The notes under the pieces are model-generated. The model ran no database searches. It was not told where the DNA came from and was given only the letters and a program-made list of their open reading frames with translations. Shown here piece by piece: positions 9,615 through 18,625 of a DNA stretch of 64,000 nucleotides (position 1 is its first letter; every line of letters starts with the position of its first letter). Made by a program: the position numbers and the translations under genes. The stretch is from Halopseudomonas xinjiangensis. Lineage in GTDB: Bacteria; Pseudomonadota; Gammaproteobacteria; Pseudomonadales; Pseudomonadaceae. The stretch spans positions 2,941,001 to 3,005,000 of the forward strand of contig NZ_LT629736.1 in NCBI RefSeq assembly GCF_900104945.1. Direction: 5' to 3'.

Positions 9615-10361
9615 ATGATCAAACGTATACTCGCCAAGGCAGCCAAATGGCTGCTCATCGTCATGGCCCTGAGCCTGGTTCCGGTCATCATACTGCGCTG
9701 GGTCCCTACGCCGGGCTCCATGCTGATGATCGAACGCTGGGCCGAGGCGCGTGGCAACGGCGGGCTCGACATTCGCCATGACTGGATTGCCTACGACAGG
9801 ATACCCGACAACATGAAAATGGCGGTGATCGCCGCCGAAGATCAGCGCTTTGCCGAGCATTTCGGCTTCGATCTCAAGGCGATTCGCGCCGCCATCGAAC
9901 ACAATCGCCAGGGCGGCAGTGTCCGTGGTGCCAGCACGCTCACCCAGCAGGTGGCGAAGAATCAGTTCCTCTGGTCGGGCCGCAGCTGGCTGCGCAAGGG
10001 TGTAGAGGCCTGGTTCACCCTATGGATAGAGATTCTCTGGCCAAAGCAGCGCATTCTGGAACTGTATCTGAATCTGGCCGAATGGGACGAAGGCGTGTTC
10101 GGCGTCGAGGCGGCCGCCCGGCATCACTTCGGCGTCAGCGCCAGCGTGCTCTCGAACCGGCAGGCCGCGCAGCTTGCCGCGGTGCTGCCGAGTCCGCTGC
10201 GCTGGAGTGCCAGCCGCCCGCCGGCGCACGTGCAGCAGCGCGTCAACTGGATTCAGCGCCAGTCGCGCCAACTCGGCGGTCGGCATTATCTCGATCAGAT
10301 GGAGTCAGGCCGCGAGCTGCCTGACTGGATGAGCGTGGCTTACTGGCGTGACCGTATCTGA
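9615..10361 (+). CDS. mtgA: Monofunctional biosynthetic peptidoglycan transglycosylase
   Basis: 248-residue GT51 glycosyltransferase that polymerises lipid II into glycan strands at the periplasmic face. One N-terminal membrane helix (residues about 11-28). Catalytic Glu lies in AAEDQRFAEHFGFD near residue 75; GASTLTQQVAKN and the second Glu region ILELYLNLAEWDEGVFG follow. No transpeptidase domain. Divergent from the DUF423/thiS unit; ends 8 bases before the convergent gene at 10370. Confidence 0.95.
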   Translation: MIKRILAKAAKWLLIVMALSLVPVIILRWVPTPGSMLMIERWAEARGNGGLDIRHDWIAYDRIPDNMKMAVIAAEDQRFAEHFGFDLKAIRAAIEHNRQGGSVRGASTLTQQVAKNQFLWSGRSWLRKGVEAWFTLWIEILWPKQRILELYLNLAEWDEGVFGVEAAARHHFGVSASVLSNRQAAQLAAVLPSPLRWSASRPPAHVQQRVNWIQRQSRQLGGRHYLDQMESGRELPDWMSVAYWRDRI

Positions 10362-10369
10362 GCGGTCGA

Positions 10370-10969
10370 TCAGGACTCGTCGCGCAGTCCGAACATGATC
10401 GAAAACGCCTCTTCCTCACCCACCGCGACAACCGCGCCGGCCCGAGGGTAGACCCAGGCTTCGCCTTCGCTGACCGGCATGCGCACATCGGGACTACCGA
10501 AGGTGCCCTCGATCCTGTTCAGTTCCAGCGGCTCGACCGGAATCATGCTCATCCGCAGAATCTGCCGGTCTCCCAGGGCTTCTCCCACCGCGGGAGATAC
10601 CGGCTGGTCGCGAATACCCGGCTCCCACGCCTGCGCCTCGACCAGGCTTTCCATTTCCTCGGCACCCAGACCGATCACCGCCTGTGCCTGCCACAGCCGA
10701 TCGTCGCTTTCCAGGTTGTAGCGGCTGACCAGAGCCGGTTCCCCATCCGCACTGATCATCCACAGGTGACCACGACCGAGCGCCTGATCAGCCTGCAGGA
10801 GTGTGAGGCTGCGATCTTGTATCGGCTGCCAGAGTGACTCCCGATAGGTCTCGTACCAGGCTAGCGGCTCGGGCGCGTCACGCCGCGCCAGCCAGTCGCC
10901 GAACAGGAAAAACGCCAGGACCACAGCGCTGAAAATGGTGACGAGGCGAACGCCCGTGCGTGGACTCAT
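10370..10969 (-). CDS. Conserved hypothetical protein, one N-terminal membrane helix
   Basis: 199 residues. Residues about 8-27 (VRLVTIFSAVVLAFFLFGDW) form a membrane anchor or signal; the rest is soluble, acidic and probably periplasmic. No enzyme motif seen. An orthologue sits between mtgA and rpoH in P. aeruginosa, so it is conserved in the group. It lies downstream of the rpoH terminator and so needs its own promoter or read-through. Confidence 0.7.
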   Translation of the reverse strand: MSPRTGVRLVTIFSAVVLAFFLFGDWLARRDAPEPLAWYETYRESLWQPIQDRSLTLLQADQALGRGHLWMISADGEPALVSRYNLESDDRLWQAQAVIGLGAEEMESLVEAQAWEPGIRDQPVSPAVGEALGDRQILRMSMIPVEPLELNRIEGTFGSPDVRMPVSEGEAWVYPRAGAVVAVGEEEAFSIMFGLRDES

Positions 10970-11006
10970 TGTTATTCTCCGTAGGTGGCGTATCGGCGCA
11001 ATAAAA

Positions 11007-11026
11007 AGGGCACCCTGAGGTGCCCT
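11007..11026 (-). terminator. Rho-independent terminator of rpoH
   Basis: Eight-base perfect stem AGGGCACC / GGTGCCCT with a 4-base loop (CTGA on the plus strand), followed on the minus strand by TTTTTAT. It sits 18 bases past the rpoH stop. Confidence 0.88.
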
Positions 11027-11043
11027 GCATTGACTGCCGCTGA

Positions 11044-11910
11044 TCAGGCCTCGACTTCGACCTCTAGGTTCTTCTTCAGTTTGTTCATGGCGTTCTTTTC
11101 CAGCTGGCGGATACGCTCGGCAGATACCTGGTATTTCGCCGCGAGCTCGTGCAGCGTCGCCTTCTCTTCGGCCAGCCAGCGCTGGTAGAGAATGTCGCGA
11201 CTGCGCTCGTCGAGCTGCTCCAGCCCCTGCTGTAGCAGGTTGACCGAGCTATCGGACCAGTCAGCCGACTCCAGCTGCGTTGCCGGGTCGTAGCGCTTGT
11301 CCTCGAGGTAATGCACCGGCGCGTAGGCGGCGCTGTCATCGTCGTCGTCCTGGGCGCCATCGAAGCCCAGATCCTGACCGTACAATCGACTTTCCATCTC
11401 ACGTACTTCGCGCGCCGCGACGCCAAGATCGCCAGCTACCGCGTTGACCTCGTCATGCGACAGCCAGGTCAGTTTCTTCTTGGCGCTGCGCAGATTGAAG
11501 AACAGCTTGCGCTGGGCCTTGGTGGTGGCGATCTTGACGATACGCCAGTTGCGCAGGATGAACTCGTGGATCTCCGCACGGATCCAGTGCACGGCGAACG
11601 ACACCAGTCGCACGCCCATTTCGGGGTTGAAGCGCTTGACCGCCTTCATCAGGCCGACGTTGCCTTCCTGGACCAGGTCAGACTGTGCCAGACCATAACC
11701 CGAGTAGCTGCGGGCAATGTGCACCACGAAACGCAGGTGCGACATGACCAGTTGGCGGGCCGCCTCAAGATCCTGTTGGTAGTACAAACGATCAGCCAGC
11801 TCCCGCTCTTCCTCGACACTCAGGACGGGAATGCTGCTTACGGTCTGCACATAGGCTTCCAGGTTCGCACCGGGAACCAGGCTATGTATGGGCTGCAAAG
11901 CAGTGCTCAT
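11044..11910 (-). CDS. rpoH: RNA polymerase heat-shock sigma factor RpoH (sigma-32)
   Basis: 288 residues. Region 2 contains [39 protein letters not shown]; the sigma-32-specific RpoH box reads QRKLFFNLR; region 4.2 HTH is [26 protein letters not shown]. Directs core polymerase to chaperone and protease promoters. A short acidic Asp run (QDDDDDS) lies between regions 3 and 4. Monocistronic, with its own terminator. The leader can form a hairpin that covers the Shine-Dalgarno (separate entry). Confidence 0.97.
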   Translation of the reverse strand: MSTALQPIHSLVPGANLEAYVQTVSSIPVLSVEEERELADRLYYQQDLEAARQLVMSHLRFVVHIARSYSGYGLAQSDLVQEGNVGLMKAVKRFNPEMGVRLVSFAVHWIRAEIHEFILRNWRIVKIATTKAQRKLFFNLRSAKKKLTWLSHDEVNAVAGDLGVAAREVREMESRLYGQDLGFDGAQDDDDDSAAYAPVHYLEDKRYDPATQLESADWSDSSVNLLQQGLEQLDERSRDILYQRWLAEEKATLHELAAKYQVSAERIRQLEKNAMNKLKKNLEVEVEA

Positions 11911-11915
11911 GTTTG

Positions 11916-11931
11916 AACTCCGAGAGAAGTT
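11916..11931 (-). promoter_or_regulatory. Hairpin covering the rpoH ribosome-binding site, possible RNA thermometer
   Basis: In the rpoH mRNA the bases AACUUC pair with GGAGUU (one G-U) across a UCUC loop. The GGAG of the second arm is the Shine-Dalgarno, nine bases before the AUG at 11910. A weak, six-pair stem over the ribosome site of a heat-shock sigma gene fits thermal control of translation. This is read from sequence only. Confidence 0.45.
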
Positions 11932-12037
11932 GACGGCTCAGTTTATCACCGGCATATAAGACTGTGAATGGCGTCGCAAGTTCAAGCCCAAGCCAGGTTT
12001 CATGCGGCTTCGCTGGCAGTTCGGGCTGGCTGGCCGG

Positions 12038-13042
12038 TCACTGCGGCTCGATATCGCGAATGTGCCGACCGACCGCCAGCCAGGCGCCGACCAGACCCAG
12101 CAGCATCGCCCCGCCAACCAGCGTCAGCCCGTCCTCGAGCGGCACACCATCAAGGGCAAAGTCGCTGCGATACAGAGCGGCGACGTCACGTACGGCGATG
12201 TTCAGCCAGGCCAGCCCGGCTGCTAACAGCAGCCATGCCAGCAAACCGGCGAGCAGGCCATACATTACGCCCACGTAAAGAAACGGACGACGGACGAAGG
12301 CATCGGTTCCCCCGACCAGCTTGATGACCTGAATTTCTTCCCGACGGCTTTCGATCGCCAGACGAATCGTGTTGGCCATCACCAGCAGCAACGCCAGAAT
12401 CAGCAGCAGAGCCAGGCCACCGGTGAAGCGCTCGATCATACCAAGGATCGCGCTCAGCCGTTCCACCCATTCCAGGTCGATCTGTACCGTATTGACGCCG
12501 TCGAAGCCGGCGAGGCGATCGCGCAGAGGAGCGAGCGCGGTCGCACCGCCGTCGATACTGTGCGGGGTAACCAGAATCACCGAGGGCAGCGGATTGTAGG
12601 CCAGCTGATCGAGTGCGTCGCCCAGCCCGGAATGCTGCTGGAATTCGGCGAGGGCCAGCTCCTTGTCGAGCAGCTGAGCCTCGGCGACTTCATCGAGCTG
12701 AAGAATCTCGTCGCGCAGTTCGCGGCCCTGCGCGGCGACAACATCATCATCGAGATAGACCGAGAGCTGCGCGGCGCGCTGCCAATCGACCCCCAGCCGT
12801 TCGACCTGATCGATCAGTACCGCAAGGCCCATCGGCAAGGCAAGCACGATGGTCATGACCAGTACCGTCAGCGCGCTGCTGTAGGGCTGCTGGCGAATAC
12901 GCGCGAGCGCCTGGCGCGCGCTATCTCGATGACTGCCGAGCCAACCACGAAGCGGCTGCCGCCAGTCCTGACCGGAGCGCGCGGCGCCGGCCGGGCGTGA
13001 GCGCTTGTCGGTCGGTTTGCGGTCAGGCTGGCGCGCGCTCAT
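12038..13042 (-). CDS. ftsX: Cell division protein FtsX
   Basis: 334-residue ABC-transporter-like permease subunit. A basic cytoplasmic tail (residues 1-55) is followed by a first membrane helix (SALTVLVMTIVLALPMGLAVL), a periplasmic domain, then three helices (LALLLILALLLVMANTI; GVMYGLLAGLLAWLLLAAGLAWL; TLVGGAMLLGLVGAWLAV). With FtsE it links the divisome to murein hydrolase activation through EnvC-like partners. Start overlaps the ftsE stop by 4 bases. Confidence 0.95.
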   Translation of the reverse strand: MSARQPDRKPTDKRSRPAGAARSGQDWRQPLRGWLGSHRDSARQALARIRQQPYSSALTVLVMTIVLALPMGLAVLIDQVERLGVDWQRAAQLSVYLDDDVVAAQGRELRDEILQLDEVAEAQLLDKELALAEFQQHSGLGDALDQLAYNPLPSVILVTPHSIDGGATALAPLRDRLAGFDGVNTVQIDLEWVERLSAILGMIERFTGGLALLLILALLLVMANTIRLAIESRREEIQVIKLVGGTDAFVRRPFLYVGVMYGLLAGLLAWLLLAAGLAWLNIAVRDVAALYRSDFALDGVPLEDGLTLVGGAMLLGLVGAWLAVGRHIRDIEPQ

Positions 13043-13707
13043 GGCTGATCCCCGTCATGCAGCAGCCGCCCCTCACCGAGGGTCAGCATGCGATGATCGA
13101 GCCGAGCGATCAGGGACAGGTCGTGACTGGCGATGAGCACCGTCACACCCACCCGGTTGAAATCCTCGAACAGCTCCATGATCTCCGCCGACAACGCCGG
13201 GTCCAGGTTACCGGTAGGCTCGTCGGCCAGCAGTAGCGCGGGCTTGTGCACCACGGCGCGGGCAATACCGACACGCTGCTGCTCCCCACCCGACAGCGCG
13301 ATGGGGTAGACGTTTTCCTTGCTCAGGAGCCCCACCTTGTCCAGCGCAGCGCGTACCCGCCGGCCGATTTCGTCGCGCGGCGTGCCGTTGATGATCAGCG
13401 GCAGCGCGACGTTGTCGAACACCGTGCGGTCGAACAGCAACTGGTGGTTCTGGAATACCACGCCGATCTGTCGGCGCAGGTAAGGGATATCGTCGCTACT
13501 GAGCTGGCGCAGATCCTGCCCGCCGACATGCACCTGGCCGGAGCTCGGCCTTTCCATGCACATGATCAGCTTCAGCAACGTACTCTTCCCTGCACCGGAG
13601 TGACCGGTGATGAACACCATCTCGCCGGTACGGATATGGAAATTGAGGTTTTCGAGACCCTTGTGGCCGTTGGGGTAGCGCTTGCTGACCTGCTCGAAGC
13701 GAATCAT
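13039..13707 (-). CDS. ftsE: Cell division ATP-binding protein FtsE
   Basis: 222-residue ABC ATPase. Walker A GHSGAGKST, Q-loop VVFQNHQLL, signature LSGGEQQRVGIARA, Walker B LLLADEPTGNLDP, His switch ASHDLSL. Works with FtsX at the septum. It starts 3 bases after the ftsY stop, so ftsY-ftsE-ftsX is one tight operon. Confidence 0.96.
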   Translation of the reverse strand: MIRFEQVSKRYPNGHKGLENLNFHIRTGEMVFITGHSGAGKSTLLKLIMCMERPSSGQVHVGGQDLRQLSSDDIPYLRRQIGVVFQNHQLLFDRTVFDNVALPLIINGTPRDEIGRRVRAALDKVGLLSKENVYPIALSGGEQQRVGIARAVVHKPALLLADEPTGNLDPALSAEIMELFEDFNRVGVTVLIASHDLSLIARLDHRMLTLGEGRLLHDGDQP

Positions 13708-13710
13708 CGA

Positions 13711-14997
13711 TCACTCGCGTCCAAACAAGGCCTTCACGAATTCCGGCGCGGTAAACGGGCGCAGGTCATCGATCTTTTCGCCGACGCCGATATAGCGAAT
13801 CGGCAGTCCGAACTGCTTGGCCAAGGCAAAGATGACGCCACCCTTGGCGGTGCCATCGAGCTTGGTCAGTACCAGACCGGTCAGGTCCACAGCCTCGTTG
13901 AACAGGCGCGTCTGGCTGATGGCGTTCTGACCGGTACCGGCATCCAGGACCAGCAGCACTTCATGGGGCGCATCCGGATCGAGCTTGGCCATGACCCGCT
14001 TGACCTTCTTCAGCTCGTCCATCAGATGATCCTTGTTGTGCAGACGTCCGGCGGTATCGGCGATCAGCACGTCCATGCCACGCGACTTGGCGGCCTGCAA
14101 GGCATCGAAGGTCACCGAGGCCGAGTCGGCACCGGTGTGCTGGGCGACTACCGGGATGCGGTTTCTGTCGCCCCAGACCTGCAACTGTTCCACCGCGGCG
14201 GCGCGAAAGGTATCCCCGGCGGCGAGCATGACCTGCTTGCCCTCGCCCTGGAGGCGCTTGGCCAGTTTGCCGATGGTAGTGGTCTTGCCCACTCCGTTGA
14301 CGCCCACCACGAGAATCACGAACGGCTTCTTGTCCGCCGGGATTTCGAGTGGCTTGGCGACGTCTGCCAACAGCTTCTCCAGCTCTCGCTGCAAAGCCGC
14401 ATACAGCGCCTTGCGATTGGAAACCTCGCGGCGGCGTACGCTCTGCTGCAACGTTTCCATGATCATGGTGGTGGCTTCGATGCCGACATCCGCCATCAAC
14501 AGACGTGTTTCCATGTCTTCGAGCAGTTCGTCGTCGATTTCCTTCTCGCCAAGGAACATGTTGGCCATGCCCTCACCCAGATTCGCGCTGGTCTTCGACA
14601 GACCGGCGCGCATCCGCGCGAGGAATCCCTTCGGCTCTTGCGCAGGCGCTGGTTCGGGGGCGGGCTCGGCCTGGCCCAGCTCGCCGAACAGCGATTGGGC
14701 CACTTCGCGTGCGGCCTGATCGGGTTGAGCGGGGCGTGGTTCGGGCGCAGCGGCCGGCACTGGACCAGTAGGCTCGCTGGGCTGGGGCTGGTTGGGCTGG
14801 GGCTGGCTAGTGACAACCGGCGCATCGACCACCTGCTCAGGCTCAACCGCGGGCGTGGGCTGGCGGGCTTCAGGGGCCTCGTCCTGAGCCGGAGCCGTAT
14901 CGTCCTGGCGCCGGCGGCCCCAGCCGAATAGCCCGCGCTTGGCCGGCTTTTGTTCGTCGTCTGCGCCGCGATTGGATTTGTCTTTGGAACCAAACAT
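13711..14997 (-). CDS. ftsY: Signal recognition particle receptor FtsY
   Basis: About 428 residues. The GTPase core (NG domain) occupies the last 300 residues with GVNGVGKTTT, DTAGRLHNKDHLMDEL and TKLDGTAKGG. The N-terminal third is acidic and Pro/Glu/Gln-rich (AQDEAPEARQPTPAVEPEQV), the A domain that touches the membrane. I choose ATG 14997 (MFGSKDKSN); a TTG two codons earlier would add two residues. Receives SRP-ribosome complexes at SecYEG. Divergent from the M16 peptidase genes. Confidence 0.95.
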   Translation of the reverse strand: MFGSKDKSNRGADDEQKPAKRGLFGWGRRRQDDTAPAQDEAPEARQPTPAVEPEQVVDAPVVTSQPQPNQPQPSEPTGPVPAAAPEPRPAQPDQAAREVAQSLFGELGQAEPAPEPAPAQEPKGFLARMRAGLSKTSANLGEGMANMFLGEKEIDDELLEDMETRLLMADVGIEATTMIMETLQQSVRRREVSNRKALYAALQRELEKLLADVAKPLEIPADKKPFVILVVGVNGVGKTTTIGKLAKRLQGEGKQVMLAAGDTFRAAAVEQLQVWGDRNRIPVVAQHTGADSASVTFDALQAAKSRGMDVLIADTAGRLHNKDHLMDELKKVKRVMAKLDPDAPHEVLLVLDAGTGQNAISQTRLFNEAVDLTGLVLTKLDGTAKGGVIFALAKQFGLPIRYIGVGEKIDDLRPFTAPEFVKALFGRE

Positions 14998-15109
14998 GAA
15001 CAATCACTATCGATTCGGGGCGGCCGCACTTGGCTGCCGCGTTGAAGGTTGGGTTATCCTACCCCACTTCCGCCGCCGGCGGTACGAAGTCGTTTTCAAG
15101 GATCCAAGC

Positions 15110-16474
15110 ATGCTGCGGCCTATCTTGACGATTTTCCTGGCTTTTTTGGCACCGGCCGTGATCGGCGCCACTACCGAGCTGGAACAACAACAGCAAACCC
15201 ATGAATTCACCCTGGACAACGGCCTGAAGGTGATCGTCCGCGAAGACCACCGCGCGCCCGTGGTGGTATCCCAGCTCTGGTACAAGGTCGGCAGCAGTTA
15301 CGAGCCACCGGGCAAGACCGGGATGTCCCACGCGCTGGAACACATGATGTTCAAAGGCAGCGAGCGACTCGGGCCGGGGCAGGCTTCGCGCATCCTCAAC
15401 AGTCTGGGCGCGCAGGAGAATGCTTTCACCAGCCGCGACTATACCGCCTACTATCAGGTGCTCAATCGCGATCAGCTGGCTGTGGCGCTGGAGCTTGAGG
15501 CCGAGCGCATGCGCAACCTGACCCTGCCGGAAGACGAGGTCATGCGCGAAATGGAGGTGATCAAGGAAGAGCGACGCCTGCGCACCGAGGACAATCCCAA
15601 CGCCCTGGCCTTCGAACGTTTTCTGACCCAGGCGCATTTCGCAAGTCCGTACGCTCAGCCGGTCATCGGCTGGATGCACGATCTCGATCGACTGACCGTC
15701 GCAGACCTGCGGCAGTGGTACGACATCTATTACCAGCCCGGCAATGCGATTCTGGTCATCGTGGGGGACGTCGAAATCGACGAAGTCCGCACGATGGTTC
15801 AACGCTATTTCGGGCCGATCCCGGCCGGTACCGCGCCGGAAGCCAAGCGCCCCCTGGAACTCCCCGGCGGTGGTGAACGCGAACTGATCCTCCACCTCGA
15901 CGTCCGCCTGCCGACCCTGATGATGGGCTTCAACGTGCCGAGCCTGACTACCGTGAGCCAGCCATGGGAGTCGCATGCCTTGCGCCTGCTCGAAGCGGTG
16001 CTCGATGGTGGTTTCAGCGCCCGGCTACCGAGCCGGCTGGAACGTGGCGAAGCCGTCGCCACATCGGTCTCCGCCAGCTACGATGCCTTCGCTCGAGGCG
16101 ACACCCTGTTCATGCTCAGCGGGATTCCCAACCAGGCCAGGGATGTCTCGCTGGAGCAGCTGGAGGCCGCGCTGTGGGAGCAGATCGAACTGATCAAACA
16201 AGAGCCTCCTGCCGAGTCCGAACTGGAGCGGGTCCAGGCGCAGCTGATCGCCGAGCTGGTCTATGACCAGGACGGGATCAGCCAGCAAGCCAACCGAATC
16301 GGCCAGCTCGAAGCAGTCGGCCTGCCCTGGACCCTGCTGGACGATGACATCGAGACACTGCAGGCGATTACGCCGGAACAGATCAGCGAGGTTGCCCGCC
16401 GCTATCTGGTCCGCGAGCGGCTGACCCGCTCGCACGTACTGCCCGTCCCCGCCGAGGAGAGCGACAATGAGTAA
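15110..16474 (+). CDS. Secreted zinc peptidase, M16 (pitrilysin/insulinase) family, catalytic member
   Basis: 454 residues; start ATG 15110 gives signal peptide MLRPILTIFLAFLAPAVIGA, so the enzyme is periplasmic or outer-surface. The inverted zinc motif HxxEH is present (SHALEHMMFKGS) with the distant Glu in ERMRNLTLPEDEVMREMEV, so it is expected to be active. Processing-peptidase-like domains follow. Overlaps the second M16 gene by 8 bases, which suggests an obligate pair, as in other two-subunit M16B enzymes. Physiological substrate unknown. Confidence 0.9.
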   Translation: MLRPILTIFLAFLAPAVIGATTELEQQQQTHEFTLDNGLKVIVREDHRAPVVVSQLWYKVGSSYEPPGKTGMSHALEHMMFKGSERLGPGQASRILNSLGAQENAFTSRDYTAYYQVLNRDQLAVALELEAERMRNLTLPEDEVMREMEVIKEERRLRTEDNPNALAFERFLTQAHFASPYAQPVIGWMHDLDRLTVADLRQWYDIYYQPGNAILVIVGDVEIDEVRTMVQRYFGPIPAGTAPEAKRPLELPGGGERELILHLDVRLPTLMMGFNVPSLTTVSQPWESHALRLLEAVLDGGFSARLPSRLERGEAVATSVSASYDAFARGDTLFMLSGIPNQARDVSLEQLEAALWEQIELIKQEPPAESELERVQAQLIAELVYDQDGISQQANRIGQLEAVGLPWTLLDDDIETLQAITPEQISEVARRYLVRERLTRSHVLPVPAEESDNE

Positions 16475-18050
16475 CACCACGCATCGTTTCCGCTGGCTTT
16501 GGGCGATTGCCCTGCTGGTGGTGCTGCTGGCGGTATTGCTGTTCCAGGCGCGGTCCAACCCGGAAGCAACGACAAATCAGCCTGCCGATGCCAGCCAGGT
16601 CGCCGAAACCGACAGCGCAGAGCCATCGCCGGAAGCCGACGGCTCGGTCGAAGAGGCTCTGCCGGTGCTCGACTCGCTACCCAGCTGGGATCAGGACAAG
16701 CCACCGGCCAGGCGCAACCTCGATCTGCAGCACTGGACCACCGAACAGGGCACCCGGGTCTATTTCATGCCGGCTGCCGAGCTGCCGATGGTCGACGTTC
16801 AATTGCTGTTTTCCGCTGGCGCCAGCCGGGACGACGGCCAGCCCGGCCTGGCCACGCTGACCAATGGCATGCTCGGCGAGGGCACCGAAAACCGCGACGC
16901 TGGCGAGATTGCGGCGGGCTTCGAGCGTCTCGGCGCGCAGTTCAGCAACAGCTCCCATCGCGACATGGCGTCGGCCAGCCTGCGCAGCCTGGCGGCGCCC
17001 GACAAGCTGGACCCGGCAATCAACCTGTTCGCTGAAGTAGTAACCCGCCCCAGCTTCCCTGCCGATGCCTTCGAGCGCTTGCGCAACCAGCTGCTGGCGA
17101 GCCTGCAGTTTCGCCTTCAGCAACCGTCGGCCCTGGCCAGCGAAACCTTCTGGAATGGCCTGTATGGCGATCACCCCTATGGTCACCTACCCCAGGGCAC
17201 GCCGGAAAGCCTCAGCGCGTTGACGCCGCAGGAGTTGGAAGCCTTCCATCAGCGTTTCTACAGCGCCGGCAATGCGGTTGTGTCGATCGTCGGCGCCATC
17301 GATCGCAGGCAGGCCGAGCGCATCGCCCAGCGGCTCGCCGATGCGCTGCCACAAGGTCCTGCGGCGGATCCACTCCCGCCGCCGGAACAGGCGCCCGTGG
17401 AAACGGGCCGCAAGCATGTCGAGTTCCATGGCCAGCAGGTGCACATTCTCATGGGACAACTTGGCATCAACCGCGGCGACCCTGATTACGCAGCCCTGTA
17501 TGTCGCCAACGAAATACTCGGAGGCTCCGGCTTCGGCTCGCGCCTGATGGAAGAAATCCGCGAAAGGCGCGGCCTGTCGTATTCAGTCAGCAGCGGCTTT
17601 TCGCCTATGCAGGTTGCCGGTCCGTTCATCATCAGGATGCAGACCCGTGCCGACCAGGCAGAGCTGGCGTTGAGCGTGCTGAACGATTCGTTGCGCAGTT
17701 TCATCGAGAACGGGCCGACCGAGGCAGAGCTCAAACGCACCAAGCGTCAGTTGATGGGCGCGTTTCCGCTGAGTACGGCGAGCAACGCGGCGATCGTCGG
17801 CCAACTGGGCATGATCGGTTTCTACGACTTGCCGCTGAATCATCTGCAGCTGTTCATGGATCAGGTCCAAGCTCTCACAGTCGAGCAGGTGCGCGACGCA
17901 TTCGCCCGACACATAAGCCTCGATCAGCAACTGATCGTCACCGTTGGGCCGCCACCGGAACCGGAAGCGGAAACGACGGAAGGCGAAGACGCAGCCCAAC
18001 AGCCCGGCGAGACATCCGAGCCCGAAGCAACCGAAACGGAGCAGCCATGA
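16467..18050 (+). CDS. M16 family peptidase-like partner without the zinc motif
   Basis: 527 residues. N-terminal membrane anchor (residues about 8-25, LWAIALLVVLLAVLLFQ) and a polar Ser/Glu/Ala linker, then an M16 fold. At the place of HxxEH it reads LATLTNGML, so it cannot bind catalytic zinc. It keeps the substrate-closing R/Y region RERRGLSYSVSSGF that complements the active subunit in M16B pairs. The tail from about 495 is Glu/Pro/Thr-rich low complexity. Inference: regulatory or substrate-binding half of a heterodimer with the preceding product. Confidence 0.88.
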   Translation: MSNTTHRFRWLWAIALLVVLLAVLLFQARSNPEATTNQPADASQVAETDSAEPSPEADGSVEEALPVLDSLPSWDQDKPPARRNLDLQHWTTEQGTRVYFMPAAELPMVDVQLLFSAGASRDDGQPGLATLTNGMLGEGTENRDAGEIAAGFERLGAQFSNSSHRDMASASLRSLAAPDKLDPAINLFAEVVTRPSFPADAFERLRNQLLASLQFRLQQPSALASETFWNGLYGDHPYGHLPQGTPESLSALTPQELEAFHQRFYSAGNAVVSIVGAIDRRQAERIAQRLADALPQGPAADPLPPPEQAPVETGRKHVEFHGQQVHILMGQLGINRGDPDYAALYVANEILGGSGFGSRLMEEIRERRGLSYSVSSGFSPMQVAGPFIIRMQTRADQAELALSVLNDSLRSFIENGPTEAELKRTKRQLMGAFPLSTASNAAIVGQLGMIGFYDLPLNHLQLFMDQVQALTVEQVRDAFARHISLDQQLIVTVGPPPEPEAETTEGEDAAQQPGETSEPEATETEQP

Positions 18051-18625
18051 GCAGGCGCCCCCAGGCGGCACAAAGCCAGTTGCGAATCATCGGCGGACAA
18101 TGGCGCAGCCGGCGTTTCGGATTTACCGAGCAGCCCGGGCTGAGGCCGACGCCGGACCGGGTGCGCGAGACATTGTTCAACTGGCTTAGCGGTGAACTCG
18201 AGGGCGCCCGATGTCTCGATCCGTTCGCTGGTAGCGGCGCGCTGACGCTCGAGGCTCTGTCACGTGGTGCTGCCTATGCCCTGGCCTGCGATAGCAGTCG
18301 CGACGTGGTGCAGACGCTGCGAGGTCACCTGACTACGCTAGGCTGCGAGCATGCCGACATACGCCAGCAGGACGCGCTGGGCCTGCTCGCCACCGCGCCG
18401 GAACAGCCGTTCGACGTCGTCTTCCTCGACCCACCGTTTCGCCAGGGACTGCTCGAACCGACCTGCCAGGCCCTTGAAGACCACGGTTGGCTGACCCGTT
18501 ACGCCTGGATCTACACCGAGAGCGAGGCAGCCCCTGCCACTCTCGCGCATCCAGCGAACTGGCAACTCTACCGGGAAAAACGCGCCGGCCAGGTCTGGTA
18601 CAGCCTGTGGCGCCGCCAGGGCTGA
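18047..18625 (+). CDS. rsmD: 16S rRNA (guanine(966)-N(2))-methyltransferase RsmD
   Basis: 192 residues. SAM motif LDPFAGSGALTLEALSRGA and catalytic motif FLDPPFRQGL (the DPPF form) identify RsmD, which methylates G966 of 16S rRNA. The N-terminus RIIGGQWRSRRFGF...RPTPDRVRETLFNWL is family-typical. Overlaps both neighbours (ATGA with the M16 gene; TGATG with the hydrolase). Confidence 0.95.
   Translation: MSRRPQAAQSQLRIIGGQWRSRRFGFTEQPGLRPTPDRVRETLFNWLSGELEGARCLDPFAGSGALTLEALSRGAAYALACDSSRDVVQTLRGHLTTLGCEHADIRQQDALGLLATAPEQPFDVVFLDPPFRQGLLEPTCQALEDHGWLTRYAWIYTESEAAPATLAHPANWQLYREKRAGQVWYSLWRRQG

Noticed and set aside
13246-14931. 561-codon open frame on the plus strand opposite ftsE and ftsY
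   Set aside because: It is the antisense shadow of two essential, clearly recognised genes in GC-rich DNA. Composition is His/Gln/Arg-rich with no domain and no ribosome site.
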